64,000 nucleotides of DNA from Nilaparvata lugens (Eukaryota > Arthropoda > Insecta > Hemiptera > Delphacidae). The translations under genes were made by a program, and so were the position numbers. The stretch lies in contig NC_052509.1 in NCBI RefSeq assembly GCF_014356525.2, positions 33,751,852-33,815,851 of the forward strand. The letters run 5' to 3'. Numbering within the stretch: position 1 is the stretch's first letter; every line of letters starts with the position of its first letter. Shown here one piece after another: positions 1 through 11,417 of the stretch. The notes below the pieces were generated by a model, which had not been told where the DNA came from, did no database searches, and saw nothing but the letters and a program-made list of their open reading frames with translations.

Positions 1-98
1 TAGTAGACTTGAGATGCGCGGGAACACTAGCGTCAGGTGATAAATTTTCATAACGGCAAGGAAAGTTCTGTGAGTGCGCCACACAAGATTTTTACTTT
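1..98 (+). repeat. Left arm of a nested inverted repeat
   Basis: The first ~90 bases are the reverse complement, with a few mismatches, of 562-640. Both contain the block TGAGTGCGCCACAC next to a TTTCCTTGCC stretch and end outward in AGTAGACTTGAGATGCGCG. A third partial copy of the inner part lies at 252-277. The arm may start before the window, so the outer boundary and any target duplication cannot be seen. No coding capacity. The element class is not recognised. Confidence 0.6.
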
Positions 99-280
99 CC
101 TTGCCCTATTACCATAGGTAAGGTAAGTATTGCTTTCCAAAAAAATTTAAGGTACCCTAATCTCATTTTTTCTATACGTTTCAAGGTCCCCTGAGTCCAA
201 AGACATGATTCTTGGGTATTGGTCTGTATGTGTGTGTGTGCGCCACAACTTGTGAGTGCGCCACACCAGATTTTTTACTT

Positions 281-561
281 TTGATGCCAGCTGTTATTAT
301 TATGTAAAATAAGCTCTCATTTAATGGAATCATAATTATTGAAGTCTACTAAGAAAGCAATTTCTGTTTGAATATGTGTGTTTGTGGATATGTATGTATG
401 TCGGACGGATCTCGAACACGGCTCTAACGATTTTGATTAAATCAGGAATATAGTGTTTGCGACAAAAAACATTATTTTAGAACAGGTCTCAACTCTGGGA
501 AGATTCGCTGACGTTCCTTGAGAAAGTATTATTGGCTCGAGTAGCAGCTGATCAGAAAAAA
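281..561 (+). mobile_element. 5' part of a Helitron-like element, copy 1 (split)
   Basis: This stretch matches 9661-9985 closely, sharing ATAAGCTCTCATT, CAATTTCTGTTT, GGATATGTATGTATGTC and GTAGCAGCTGATCAG. In the other locus the matching sequence continues directly into the element body. Here the body resumes only near 1807, so about 1.24 kb of other repeat DNA sits inside this copy. A TC dinucleotide near 343 could be the 5' end, but the homology continues upstream of it, so the true 5' boundary is uncertain. Confidence 0.55.
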
Positions 562-640
562 TCTGGTGTGGCGCACTCACACAACTTTCCTTGCCGTTAT
601 GAAAATTGATCACCTAGACGCGCATCTCAAGTCTACTTAT
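562..640 (-). repeat. Right arm of a nested inverted repeat
   Basis: Reverse complement of the window's first bases (GTGTGGCGCACTCAC and CGCATCTCAAGTCTACTT are the obvious blocks). It lies exactly where the Helitron-like copy is interrupted, so it is probably the edge of the inserted DNA. Confidence 0.6.
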
Positions 641-1099
641 AAACAAGTCTACTTAAATGATTAAATCTGTTGTGTTTTTCTGGCTCTAAATTTTGTCAAA
701 TTACGTAAAAATGTTCCAATTAATGGTGATTTGAGTGTGATATTTTTGGTTTTTATTCTGTTTTTAATCGTCAAAATTTAAAATTCTTGGTTTTCGTTGT
801 TTTTTAATGAAAATGAAATAAATTTTAGGAAAGTAAAACCATAACCCTATTTCGGACATTTAAAATGTTATTTAAATTTAGGAGAGAAATAGTACAAGGA
901 GTATCCTTAGTTTTTCTCTCCTAATCAGTGCTACTTTGTAAAAATAATAGATAAATAAAATAAAAAATAAAAATAAAGATCTCAGAAAGCTGGTGACAGA
1001 ACAATAACGCTGGTGATATACGAGGTCTGCTATCTCTTCATAGTGAATCATTTAATATAACCAACAGTTGCCAACAGTTTGCGATTGGATAATCACATT

Positions 1100-1806
<707 letters not shown>

Positions 1807-3186
1807 AGTTTTCCATAGTCTGTTGAAATCCTAAGAGATTGTGAGCAAATGAAAAAGATCATAATAACTGTAGTTCAGTTACCAAATTCGGTGACCTTAT
1901 TTTAAAACATTGCAGTATTCATGGGACATCTGGAAGAATAGGTACAGAAAGTGACCCTATGATATCAAAATAAATTTAAAATCGATCTCCCCAAACATAT
2001 GGGTGTTGAATTGATGTTCATTGTGAGGTGATAGAAATGCGACTAATTTCTCCAGCTTCTGTTGTATTGGTTCTTCTGTTGATCATGTTTTTACGCAGCC
2101 ATGGCCTTGAGAGAGCCAGTTGCACTGTCTGTTAATTCATAATCCGGATTAAATACCACGAGAACCAATCAGAGAAGCTGAATCTATTAAAAAAATCCTG
2201 CTCTGATTAATTCTCATGAAATTTAATCTTGATTGAAATTGAACAGGCTTTTGTGCTAATGGGCCTGATATTTTCGTGTTTCAAAATTAGCTAAAAACTA
2301 AATCGATAAAAAAACATGATATTCCATCATCTGCTCCTATTTCCTTCCATGATGTCATCACATGACACATGACAAATCTATTGAAAATAGATTACAAGTA
2401 AAAAATAAAGTTGTCAATTCACATAGAAATTAAATTGAGTTACATGTTAGTTCACATCCAAATTTTCTTCCCTAATCTTCTGTTCAAGCTAAGATCATAG
2501 AAAGAAATCATATAATGGTAGTTAATAAACAAAGTGATTGAGTAAATTCTATTCAGATCAAATTACTTCAAATTCACATTAAATTGATCCCACTTTAATA
2601 TTTATGATAGTAAAGTTTAGGACATGAGAAATCAGCCACAATAAATGTTATACTAACTATTATGAATGGACTCTTATGTATGAATGGACTTCCATGTAAG
2701 AAAGAATCAGTGGATTGACTGCTTTCACATTTTTGGATGAGTGAAACGAAAAGTAAGCGACAGGCTATGCCAAAAATTCCAGAATAAGCAAGAGATCCAT
2801 GTATACCATCACCAGGGTCATCGAATTCCGAATCAACTCAATTTGGAATTTATTCTTAAACTGCATCAAGCAAAATAAAAAATAACATGATCATTGCTAA
2901 TTTGATAACTGTCAACGGGAAATATTAATCGCCATTGAATAAAGTCGAGGTTGACTTTCAAGCCCCGCCCAATATTCTACCAAATTTGCTGCAATCGGAC
3001 TAATATTCTACAGAACACTTCCAATGATCTACAGAACAATTCGAATGATCTGGCTCAATAATTTTCATGCCAAGTTGTGGCCCAATCTCAAAAACTATTA
3101 CAATCTTGATAGAATTAGATTATAAATGTTTCACAAAAATAATATTATCTTTTAATTCCCGTAGCGAAGCACAGGTGCCCTGCTAG
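1807..3186 (+). mobile_element. Helitron-like element, copy 1, body and 3' end
   Basis: About 1.37 kb aligned end to end with 10010-11318. Shared blocks include CATTGCAGTATTCATGG, GATCTCCCCAAACATATG, GAAACGAAAAGTAAGCGAC and AGCAAGAGATCCATG. Both copies stop at a short hairpin (AGCAC..GGTGCCCTGCT) followed by CTAG and then T, the usual 3' signature of Helitrons. No Rep/helicase coding is present, so it is non-autonomous. The copy has many substitutions and small indels relative to its partner. Confidence 0.65.
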
Positions 3187-3430
3187 TCATCCATAAAAAC
3201 GTAGGGTGATACAACGATCTTTAAATACATCGATGTTTACTGTTCTATGTTTTCCACTTATCGATGTTTGAGATGAAAATACATCGATGTTTTGTCTTTC
3301 GATACCCATCCCTAATTTTTAAGTTTCAGAACAACATTATAGACTGGGAGGAGAACTGCTATATTATGATGTTAAATAACTGAATTACTCCTTCAATGAT
3401 TTTCTTTATGAAATAAAATAACTTTTTTTT
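3187..3430. other. Unassigned AT-rich spacer
   Basis: Between the CTAG end of the Helitron-like element and the next dispersed repeat. It includes three occurrences of the phrase CATCGATGTTT within about 70 bases (3229-3293). Nothing coding. Confidence 0.4.
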
Positions 3431-3560
3431 GCTGAGGGTGATGCCCACATGAGCTCTAGATTTGTGCTTGGGTAAAGGGGAAAATGTTGATGAAAGATGA
3501 GTGGACCTACAGTTTTAGTGGGTTTTGAACTACCAGGAAGCGATTTTTCAAGTCATGGAC
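3431..3560 (+). repeat. Dispersed repeat, copy 1 of 2
   Basis: Similar to 50643-50760: both contain ATGAGCTCTAG followed by TTGTGC, then a GATGA-rich stretch, then GAAC(T/C)ACCAGG. The resemblance is clear but diverged. There is no tail, terminal repeat or coding that would classify it. Confidence 0.45.
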
Positions 3561-5555
3561 AAGTTCAGAGGAGTTGAGTCAAGTGGCTTTCACCAACGGG
3601 GAAGTAGCAGGCGCATGATAACAATTATCTCAACTCATATTAACTTATATCTAAGCGATATAATAATATAATAGCTCACCAGCGCGACCACTGTGTCAAA
3701 CCGCTTTTAATATTTTCATATATTTCCGGTTTCACAATTCCTCACTATATGAAACCTCACAACCATTCTTTATCTTCTCTAAAATACACTTTCGCAATTA
3801 TTCACGTTGATAATCAAATACATGTATCAATCATATGCCTCAAACAGCCTATTTACAACCAAGAAACAGTTTATTTACCGTGCAGCCATGTATTTGGCAC
3901 TCAATAACTTATTTTTGTTCTCTAAACATCAAAAACAAACTGTATAACACTTTTTAGACGTCAGAAGTCGTAATAATATAATAACAACCATCTCTTCCCA
4001 ATAAACATCTCATTTTTACAACTCCTAACTTTCAAAATCCAGAGGTAGGAAACTGAGCTGACAAGTGGAAGAACGTATGAAATGGAATCATAGAAAAGTT
4101 CAGTGATGAATTAGTATGAAAGGAATGAGAAGTTTCAGAAGTTGGAGTTGAACAGAGCGCTCATGCTTTCCTCAACCAACAGCCCCTGCAAGTTTTCTGC
4201 TTGTAATGCGATTCATGCTGAATCTTGTTTAAGAGCCAAGCAAATACTGCTGAAGAAGAATCTTCCCTCGTACAAAAAAAAGTTTCCACGAGGAGTTTTC
4301 TCATTTTTGTGCACTGGTGGAATAGAAGTTCTGTGGCGAGACTGAAATAATCATTCAGAATCACTTATAATATTCATACTTGGAATTTCTCTTTTTATAA
4401 CTTTAATGTTTGTAGTTCATCAACTGAACATGAATTTCGGATGGATCCCACTCATACAATTATCATTTATAGAGTAGTCACAATCTAAAAAGACCCCTAA
4501 CCACTCAGACTTTAGGCCTATCGTAGATTGAGAAACAACGACAGCAGCAGGGAGGGGCAGCTAACTTTCAGCAGCAGATTGAATATAAGGATATAATCAT
4601 GGATATATCTTGAATTTCTACGTGAATATTATTTTTAGACTAGTGACCCCCTGAGTTGAAGAACTCGTTCATGAACTTTTGTATTGATCTTTGAAATTCA
4701 CAACTCATAATTATATAGAGTTGGTGAAAATTATGGAAACAAATTATTATTCATTCTAAAAGAATAGTTTGACAGTAGGTTCCATTGGGAATTCTATTAA
4801 AATTGGGAAAAACTACTTTTCTGATGTCGCTTTTAAATTCTTGTCCGCCATCTTGGATTCGTCATATGAATTCATCTGAAAGATTTCATTCTTCATTCTT
4901 CTGAATGGGAAGGTGGCCATGTGATAGATGATTCCGATACAGAATTTCAAAAGAAAATGAATTATGGAAATTGCACATCGATATCTCAAACCGTTTCAGA
5001 TATATTCACATTTAGAGATTCTAATATATCATACAAAAATTTAAAAAAAATGAGTAGATCCACATTGGTAATCTAAAGAGATCTTTAGAGATCACCTTCC
5101 AACTTCACTTTTTCAAGTGTAACTGAACACTAATAGTAACTTCTAAACAACGTTAGTAGACAGTTACTGTCTACTAACTTTGACTTCTACATATATTTAA
5201 CACTTTGAACAAAAAAATAACTTCCGTAATTTTAATATACTATTCATTTATTCCATTTCTGTAAGATTTATTAGTATATTTATGTGAATATCTTCGAAGT
5301 GGTTTAAGCTATCGATATGCGATTCCTACCATTTATTTTCTCTTGAAATTCTGTTTTTCAAATTTGTATAATGTATCATATGACAACCTTCCCATTAAAA
5401 AATGAAGTTAAATTTAATAATAATAATAATAAATAAAGCCTCTATTTTTGTCCAAAACACACATAAGTTACAGTACTGAAATACTTCAAAATACTTTTGA
5501 AATCAATTTCATTTAAAACAATCAGAAGTCTTTTTTATGTTTTGTTTTGTTTTGG
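3561..5555. other. Intergenic DNA without recognisable genes
   Basis: About 2 kb of AT-rich sequence. Two overlapping 67-codon frames on opposite strands near 4142-4364 have no domain or bias that would support a gene. A short reversed CTAGT-like end occurs near 4638 but has no partner in the window. A TAA trinucleotide run lies at 5417-5435. Confidence 0.5.
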
Positions 5556-5559
5556 AAAC

Positions 5560-5655
5560 TAAGCCCGTCACGGAGCATAGGCTTCCACCAGGTTGTTCCA
5601 TCTCTGCCAATCTCTGGCTGCTACCATCCAGTTGATTCCTGCTACTCCGACGATA
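5560..5655 (-). pseudogene. LINE C-terminal coding remnant
   Basis: Read on the minus strand this gives about 28 residues ending in a pattern close to the end of many arthropod LINE proteins: Trp-x-x-Ala-Arg-Asp-x-x-Arg-Trp-x-x-Leu-Val-Glu-Ala-Tyr. The frame then stops. No upstream reverse transcriptase is adjacent, so it is a 5'-truncated relic. Identification rests on one short motif. Confidence 0.4.
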
Positions 5656-5669
5656 GTTAGATTATAACT

Positions 5670-6150
5670 TTCTATATACTCAGTTCAATGATTAATCAAC
5701 ATATAAAGCTAAATTGGTCTAATCAGTTGTTATTGTTTATTGTGTAATGTCTAAACTAGCTTTCTATCTTTCTATGTACTTAGTCCAATCCATTACCGAT
5801 ATCTTATTTACAATCCATTACTAAATTGGTCTAATCAGTTGTTATTGTTTGTTGTGAAATGTCTAATCTAGCTTTCCCTAATATTATCTTTCTATGAACT
5901 TAGTCCAATCTATTACTGATATCTTATTTGCAATCCATTACTAGATTGGTCTAATCAGTTGTTATTGTTTATTGTGTAATTTCTAATCTAGCTTCCCCCA
6001 ATGTTATCAATATAACTGTTTCATATAAATACGGTATTAGAATCAATGTAAAGTAGTCTTAAGCAATATTCTGTATTATGTAGTTGTAGTGTACAGGCTC
6101 GGCCTGAATAAAGTCTTTTTCAAACGCACAGTGTGTTCCTGCACCCTTAA
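5670..6150 (+). mobile_element. LTR-like block with tandem U3-type repeats
   Basis: Three tandem copies of a ~112-120 bp unit, marked by ATTGGTCTAATCAGTTG at 5714, 5826 and 5946, are followed by a TATA-like TATAAAT (6024-6030). A polyadenylation-type AATAAA follows at 6107-6112, and about 40 bases later a TGGTGCCCGAAC sequence resembling a retroelement primer-binding site. That order is what an LTR would show. The left TG boundary and a second LTR were not found, and no gag/pol in the same orientation follows, so this would be a solo or broken LTR. Confidence 0.4.
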
Positions 6151-6151
6151 C

Positions 6152-6163
6152 TGGTGCCCGAAC
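6152..6163 (+). other. Candidate tRNA primer-binding site
   Basis: TGGTGCCCGAAC begins TGG and would pair with a tRNA 3' end of the form GTTCGGGCACCA. It lies just downstream of the LTR-like block. The priming tRNA was not identified and the match is 12 bases. Confidence 0.35.
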
Positions 6164-6188
6164 TTCTGTAGATCTTCCTTGTGAAATT

Positions 6189-6680
6189 GCTCGTCTGAAC
6201 GTTGTGTGCAAACATGACACATCGGTCAGTGTGTGTCTGGATTGTCATTATGCGGACGCACACCTTTGCGGTGTGGAAGCACCACGGCAGTGTGAAAACA
6301 CGGCATGCAGTGTGAAAACATGGCACGCAGTGCGAAAGCACGGCACACAATGCGCAAGCACGGCACGCAGTGCGCAAGCACGGCATGCAGGGCGAAAGCC
6401 CGGCAAAGGTAGTGCGCGAGTTTGACCACAGCAGTGTGGAAACACTGCAGCCAGAATGCTAGCTCGTCCGAACGTTGTGTGCAAACATGACACATCGGTC
6501 AGTGTGTGTCTGGATTGTCATTACGCGGACGCACACCTTTGCGGTGCAGAAGCACCGCGGTAGTGTGAAAACATGGCACACAGTGCGAAAGCACGGCATG
6601 CAGTGCGAAAGCACGGCCCACAGTGCGCAAGCATGGCACGCAGTGCATGAGCATGGCTCGCAGGGCAAAAGCCCGGCTTT
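6189..6680. repeat. GC-rich two-level minisatellite
   Basis: A ~273-bp unit starting at GCTCGTC(T/C)GAACGTTGTG occurs at 6189 and again at 6462, the second copy being shorter. Each unit has a unique half (6189-6266; 6462-6539) and a half made of five or six tandem ~20-bp repeats related to GCACGGCATGCAGTGCGAAA. The 20-mers are GC-rich in an AT-rich neighbourhood and carry small palindromes (GCATGC, GCACGGC..). Open frames of Cys/His/Ala-rich peptides on both strands here are repeat artefacts. Confidence 0.85.
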
Positions 6681-6689
6681 GTGTTCTGT

Positions 6690-6808
6690 GTTATCTCATT
6701 TATTTCCTTTTGAAAGTTACTATTCAATGTGCCGACCTTATTGTCCAACTCATCGAGTTTCTTCAATTTTCCTAATATCTGCACTATTTTTTCCTCAATA
6801 TTAGTCAT
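6690..6808 (-). pseudogene. Fragment of a coiled-coil ORF1/Gag-like N-terminus
   Basis: From an ATG at 6808 the minus strand encodes ~40 residues of heptad-like, Lys/Glu/Leu/Ile/Asn-rich sequence before running into the minisatellite. This looks like the amphipathic start of a retroelement ORF1 or Gag protein. It is opposite in orientation to the LTR-like block, so the two are probably unrelated. A mariner insertion lies 30 bp upstream of the ATG. Confidence 0.25.
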
Positions 6809-6840
6809 TGTGTGGTTGATTCAATTCCATGGCCAAAATA

Positions 6841-7431
6841 CTGGGTGTCTATAAATGAATATCGGGGTTTTAACGCTTTATAAGATTTATTACATTATAC
6901 TTACAGTTATTAATGATATGTCAAATGAAAGAGCAACTCAAACAGTTTTATATACAAGCTTACAAGTGTTCTATGTGAGCACCATTTGACACACGGCACA
7001 CATCAAGTCTATAGCCGAGTTCTTCCCAAACGTTGATTAGTGTGTCTTCTGTAATTGTTGCAACAGCTGCTTCAATCCTCTTTCGTAATTCAAGGAGGTC
7101 AGCTGGTAACGGAGACACATACACACGATCCTTGATGAAACCCCAAAGGTAAAAATCGCATGGCGTTAGGTCGGGTGACCGTGGAGGCCACGCATAGCAA
7201 GCTCTGTCATTGGGCCCCTTGCGGCCAATCCAGCGGTCGGGTACAGTTACGTTCAACCAATCGCGTACTTCGTTATGCCAGTGAGGTGGCGCACCATCTT
7301 GCTGGAAAATGAAGTTCTCTAGTTCATATTTTTCTTATTATTGTTCATATTATTATCATTTATAACTGTAAGTATAATGTAATAAATCTTATAAAGCGTT
7401 AAAACCCCGATATTCATTTATAGACACCCGG
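6841..7431 (-). mobile_element. Mariner/Tc1-superfamily deletion derivative, 591 bp
   Basis: The ends 6841-6910 and 7363-7431 are a near-perfect ~69-bp terminal inverted repeat (outer CYGGGTGTCTATAAATG; inner TAACGCTTTATAAG). A TA lies immediately outside each end (6839-6840 and 7432-7433), which is the target duplication of this superfamily. The interior keeps only the C-terminal third of a transposase on the minus strand. It cannot move on its own but has intact ends, so a related transposase could mobilise it. Confidence 0.9.
6960..7330 (-). pseudogene. Truncated mariner-like DDE transposase (C-terminal part)
   Basis: About 123 codons are open on the minus strand, ending at the stop at 6960-6962. 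The stretch starts without an initiator inside the family signature QQDGAPPHW (catalytic Asp 2), then WIGR and WPPRSPDLTPCDFYLWG (third catalytic acidic position). It ends in the usual YRLDVCR...G.HIEHL. The DNA-binding N-terminal half and first catalytic Asp are missing because the element has an internal deletion between ~7331 and the right inverted repeat. The enzyme family cuts and pastes at TA sites; this fragment should be inactive. Confidence 0.85.
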
Positions 7432-7433
7432 TA

Positions 7434-8394
7434 CAATGAAAATGACAAAAATTGACGAACGATATGGAATGAACAAACAAAGATTACAATACCGACACCT
7501 CTAAGGAGAATCTGATTTATCGTTGCTGTAAAAGTAGATAAGAAGCCGACACAGGTAGTTCAGGTGTTCAGATTCTTTTTCTTCTTCTTCCAACTTCGTA
7601 CTCTGCTTTTGACTATTATTATTGTTGCTTTATCCTATTATTTCCCTGTATTGCCTGCGCGATAAATTTAGTATTTTAAGTTTGATGCAAGTTGATCAAA
7701 TTGCATCTTCCTTACTTCAACGTGCGAATGTATCTTTCTCCTAATCGTTCAATTTAACCTACAAAACCGGTACTGGTACACTTTTGAGTGACTGAAATCC
7801 GGTACTAATTATCCAAAAAAGGTTATTCTCTGTACACTGGACACACTGCAATCTAGAATTAGTTTACCTGCTCAGAAAAAAAAACATGAACAACACTTTG
7901 TCACTCGAATCTTCGATTTTTCAGGAAATTAATACAGTGGATCAAAAATTTTGAAGCTACTGAAAAAAAGATCTTCAATGAAACTTACAGTCAAATAATT
8001 TTTGGAAAGAAATACTAAGCTGTTTCCATAATTTTCACCAACCCTGAAGGCCTTATGTGAATCTATAGAACATTAGAATCAAAATTAAAAATCTCTATGC
8101 TAATAATACTGACGTCTTAGCAACTGCTATCACAAGTAGTATAATTTAAGCTATTACAGACAGATAGACAGGCAGACATACATTAAAGCATGGGAGTCAG
8201 TAGACAGGGGAGACAGTAACGCAATTTAAAAGGTGTAAATTATTATGTTCTTCCAGCTGGAATCATGTGTCGGCGAATAGGGGTCTGTGTGATAGCTCCC
8301 AAATAGCACCAGCTGTTATCAATGAATGGAAAAATTGTAGAAATTACATGCAATTGATAATTCAACTGACTAAATATGATAAATCACAACAAAT
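7434..8394. other. Intergenic, no genes recognised
   Basis: AT-rich sequence with no supported coding. A short AGACAGACA-type run lies at 8158-8182, similar to the one at 20758-20770. Confidence 0.4.
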
Positions 8395-8530
8395 TTCCTC
8401 TTATTAGTCCAGGCAATAAACGCTCAAAAAAGAGTATAGAAAGAAAAGTTAGGAAGACAATTTTTGACCCCGCAGTTCTGTTTTGGGTAGTGAGGAGGTG
8501 AACATATCAAAAGTCAAAAATTGTGTTCAA
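8395..8530 (+). repeat. Single end of the 53-kb inverted-repeat family
   Basis: Shares TAGTCCAGGCAATAAACGCTC, a GTATAGA..GAAAAGTT stretch and the GAGGTGAACATATCA phrase with the left end of 53030-54140. It is the inverse of 20480-20610. Only one end is here, so this is a truncated copy or a solo end. Confidence 0.5.
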
Positions 8531-8610
8531 AACATTTTCTCCAAATACCTTTGTCAAATGGTCTATCATATACTATTGAACGAGCAATTTCTGTTTAGAT
8601 GTTTTTATCT

Positions 8611-9057
8611 TCTATACTTATAAAATTCTTATCTCACTGACTCACTGATCACGATTTCTGGAAAACTACTGGATGGATTGCAACAAAACTTAGAATATAG
8701 AGCTTCCTTATACGTCCTAGGTGCTCACTAAGAAATCTTTTGGCAATATTTCAACTCTAAGGGTGGTTTTTAAGGGTTTAAAGTTCGTCTTTTAGCATGT
8801 ATATTCTTCTTCTCCCAATCTTTCAATCATAATTGAAATGTCCATATCATATGTCACTATAGAACTATAATCTAGAGAGAGTACCTATTAGGAACAGTTG
8901 ATAACTGGCGACCAATTAATAATTTTGTCAGGTTGCCATTAAGTCGAGTTAACTTTGTTAGGTTGGCATCAAGTTGAAGAATTAATTCGAATGCATTTAT
9001 CGAGAACAAATTGATTGGGCACTGCTGCTTCAATCAGAGCTATTCCTGGGAGTATAG
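8611..9057 (+). mobile_element. Helitron copy, 5' part only
   Basis: Starts TCTATACTTATAAAA and aligns with the first ~450 bp of the Helitrons at 47420 and 63189. Shared phrases are CTAAGAAATCTTTTGGCAAT, AAGTTCGTCTTTTAGCATG, ATAGAACTATAATCTAGA and GATTGGGCACTGCT. The 3' half with the GC-rich palindromes and CTAG end is absent, so this copy is 3'-truncated or a variant. No coding sequence. Confidence 0.7.
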
Positions 9058-9660
9058 ATAATTTTTATTTTTCATAAAACAAACTTTTATGACGGGAGCT
9101 TTTTCTATCAATTGATCTTATTCTATTAAGACTAATTTTGTTTGTATATCTGACAGATCGCGTGAACAGCTTAAACAATTTCGATGAAATTTTAATTATT
9201 CAGTATGATGAATGAAGGGTATTTTTAAAACTTCAGAAGTGTCCGTTGTGGAATCTGTGTGCAGAGAATGAGGAAATTCGGCCAGAATTTAACTTGACGA
9301 AAGAAAGGGGTTATTTATTAAAACGGCCAAATAGCTGTTGTTGCTTTTCCTAATGTGAAAATACCTTCCATAGGAGTACGGCGCTTTTCCCATGAATCAA
9401 TTATTCCCAAACATTAGTTGTGTTACCAAAGAAAATAGAAGGTAGCTTTCGATAAAAATATTGGAGAATATGCATCACAGTTCGTTGATATTCACTTGAA
9501 ACTGTCAGTATACCTCATTAATAGCATCAAGGCTCCCCATTCAAATAATGCTGACACATTGATGTGAATCTTACTATAATTTGTTTACATTGGATCAGAT
9601 GGGGATAAGATGATAGCTACTGTTTCGATTTCAAAATTATGATTGTCATTTTTGTTTTTT

Positions 9661-11318
9661 ATGCCAGCTGTTTCGATTTCAATAATTATGTTTGACACTT
9701 TTCCATTGTTATTATTATGTGGAATAAGCTCTCATTAAATGAAATCATAATCATTGAAGTCAATTATACTAAGCGAACAATTTCTGTTTAAATATGTGTG
9801 TTTGCGGATATGTATGTATGTCTGACGGATCTCTTAAACGCCTCTAACATTTTTTTTATTTAATCAGGAATAGAGTACGTTTGCGAAAAAAAATTATTTT
9901 GGAACAGGTCTCAACTCTGGGAAAAATCGCTGAAGCTCTTTCAGAAAGGATTATTGGTCCCTCAAGTAGCAGCTGATCAGGAAAAGTTTCCATAAACGTG
10001 AGAAAGAAAGTGTGAGCAAGTGGAAAAGAATATAATAGCTGTAGTTGAGTTATCAAATTCAGCGATCTTATTTTAAAACATTGCAGTATTCATGGAACAT
10101 CTGGAAGAATAGGTACAGAAAGTGACCGGATGATAGCAAAATAAATTTAAAATCGATCTCCCCAAACATATGGGTGTTGAATTGATGTTTATTGTGAGGT
10201 GATAGAAATGCGACTAATTTCTTCAGCTTCTGTTGTATTGGTTCGTCTGTTGCTCTATGTTTCTACGCAGCCATGGCCTTGAGAGAGCCAGTTTTCCTGT
10301 CTGTTAATTCCTAATCTGGACTAAATACCACAAGAACCAATCAGAGAAGCCTTCATTTAAAAACCTCTGCACTGATTAGTTCTCATGGAATTTAATCATG
10401 ATTGAAATTGAACAGGCTTTGGAGCTACTGGACCTGATATTTTCATGTTTCAAAATCAGCTAAGAACTAAATTGAAAAGAACATTTGAACCATCAGCTGC
10501 TCCTATTTCCTTTCATGATGTTATTACAACACAAGACAAACCTATTGATATTGATAGATCACAAGTAAATTCTAAATTTGTCAATTTAGATAGAAATTTA
10601 ATTGGGTTACATGTTAGTTTACATCCAAAATTTTCATCCCTAAGCTTTTGGTTTCAAGCTAAGATCAAAGAAATAAATCATATGATGGTAGTCAATAATC
10701 AAAGCGAATGAATAAACTCTATTCAGATTTATGCAAATTCATATTGAAATGATCCCACATTATTATTTATAATAATACAATTAATGTTGTACTATTATAA
10801 ATGGATTCTTATGTATAAATGGACTTCCATGGAAGAGAGAATCAGTGTATTGGCTGCTTTTATACTTTTGGATGAGTGAAACGAAAAGTAAGCGACAGGC
10901 TATGCCAAAAATTCTAAAATAAGCAAGAGATCCATGGATACCAGAGTAATCAAATTCCGAATCAACCTAATTTGGAATTTAATCTTCAATTGCCAAAAGC
11001 AAAAATAACATGATCACTGCTTATTTGATAACTGTCAACGGGAAATATTGATTGCCAATGAATAAAGTCGAGGGCGACTCTTAAGCCCCACCCCATATCC
11101 TACAAAATTTGCTGCAATTAGACTACTCTTCTACAGAGCACTTCCAACACATCAATTATTCATTTGAATGATTTTACTCAACAATTTTCATGTCAAGTTG
11201 TGGCCTAATCTCAAAAACGATTACTGTATAACAATTTTGGTAGGATTTAGATTATAAATGTTTCACAAAAAAAAATTTTATTTTTAATTCCCTTAGCGAA
11301 GCACGGGTGCCCTGCTAG
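9661..11318 (+). mobile_element. Helitron-like element, copy 2, ~1.6 kb
   Basis: The uninterrupted partner of 281-561 plus 1807-3186. It ends in a hairpin (AGCACGGG..CCCTGCT), then CTAG at 11315-11318 and a T, consistent with rolling-circle element 3' ends. The 5' boundary is unclear (candidates near 9661 or 9763). It encodes no replicase. It holds one 88-codon frame (10445-10711) that is broken in copy 1. Confidence 0.65.
10445..10711 (+). other. Small open frame inside the Helitron-like element
   Basis: ATG-started, 88 codons, mixed composition (neither simple repeat nor strongly biased), containing a stretch AAPISFHDVITTQDKPID. The equivalent place in copy 1 (near 2285) has a frame-breaking change, so the frame is not conserved between the only two copies here. 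It could be a relic of a captured gene fragment or chance. No domain recognised. Confidence 0.2.
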
Positions 11319-11332
11319 TGTTTATATATATA

Positions 11333-11400
11333 ATATCGGGGCACCGAGCTTTGCTCGTTATTTTTATTGACCGAGCGAAGTGAGGTCTAAGATTCAAGTC
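11333..11400 (+). repeat. Palindromic element-end motif
   Basis: ATATCGGGGCACCGAGCTT is followed by GCTCG and then CCGAGCGAAGTGAGG. An inverted counterpart, AACGAAGCTCGGTCCCCCGATAT, lies at 20009-20031. The motif is GC-rich and self-complementary like the other element ends in this window. The octamer array begins just after it. Confidence 0.45.
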
Positions 11401-11417
11401 GACGGTTTGGAATTTCT

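Noticed and set aside
4638..4670. Reversed CTAGT-type Helitron end
   Set aside because: No partner copy or 5' end could be found in the window; the motif is too short alone.
6147..6800. Several Cys/His/Ala-rich frames of 69-109 codons
   Set aside because: They translate the 20-bp minisatellite; both strands are open alike and the peptides only mirror the repeat.
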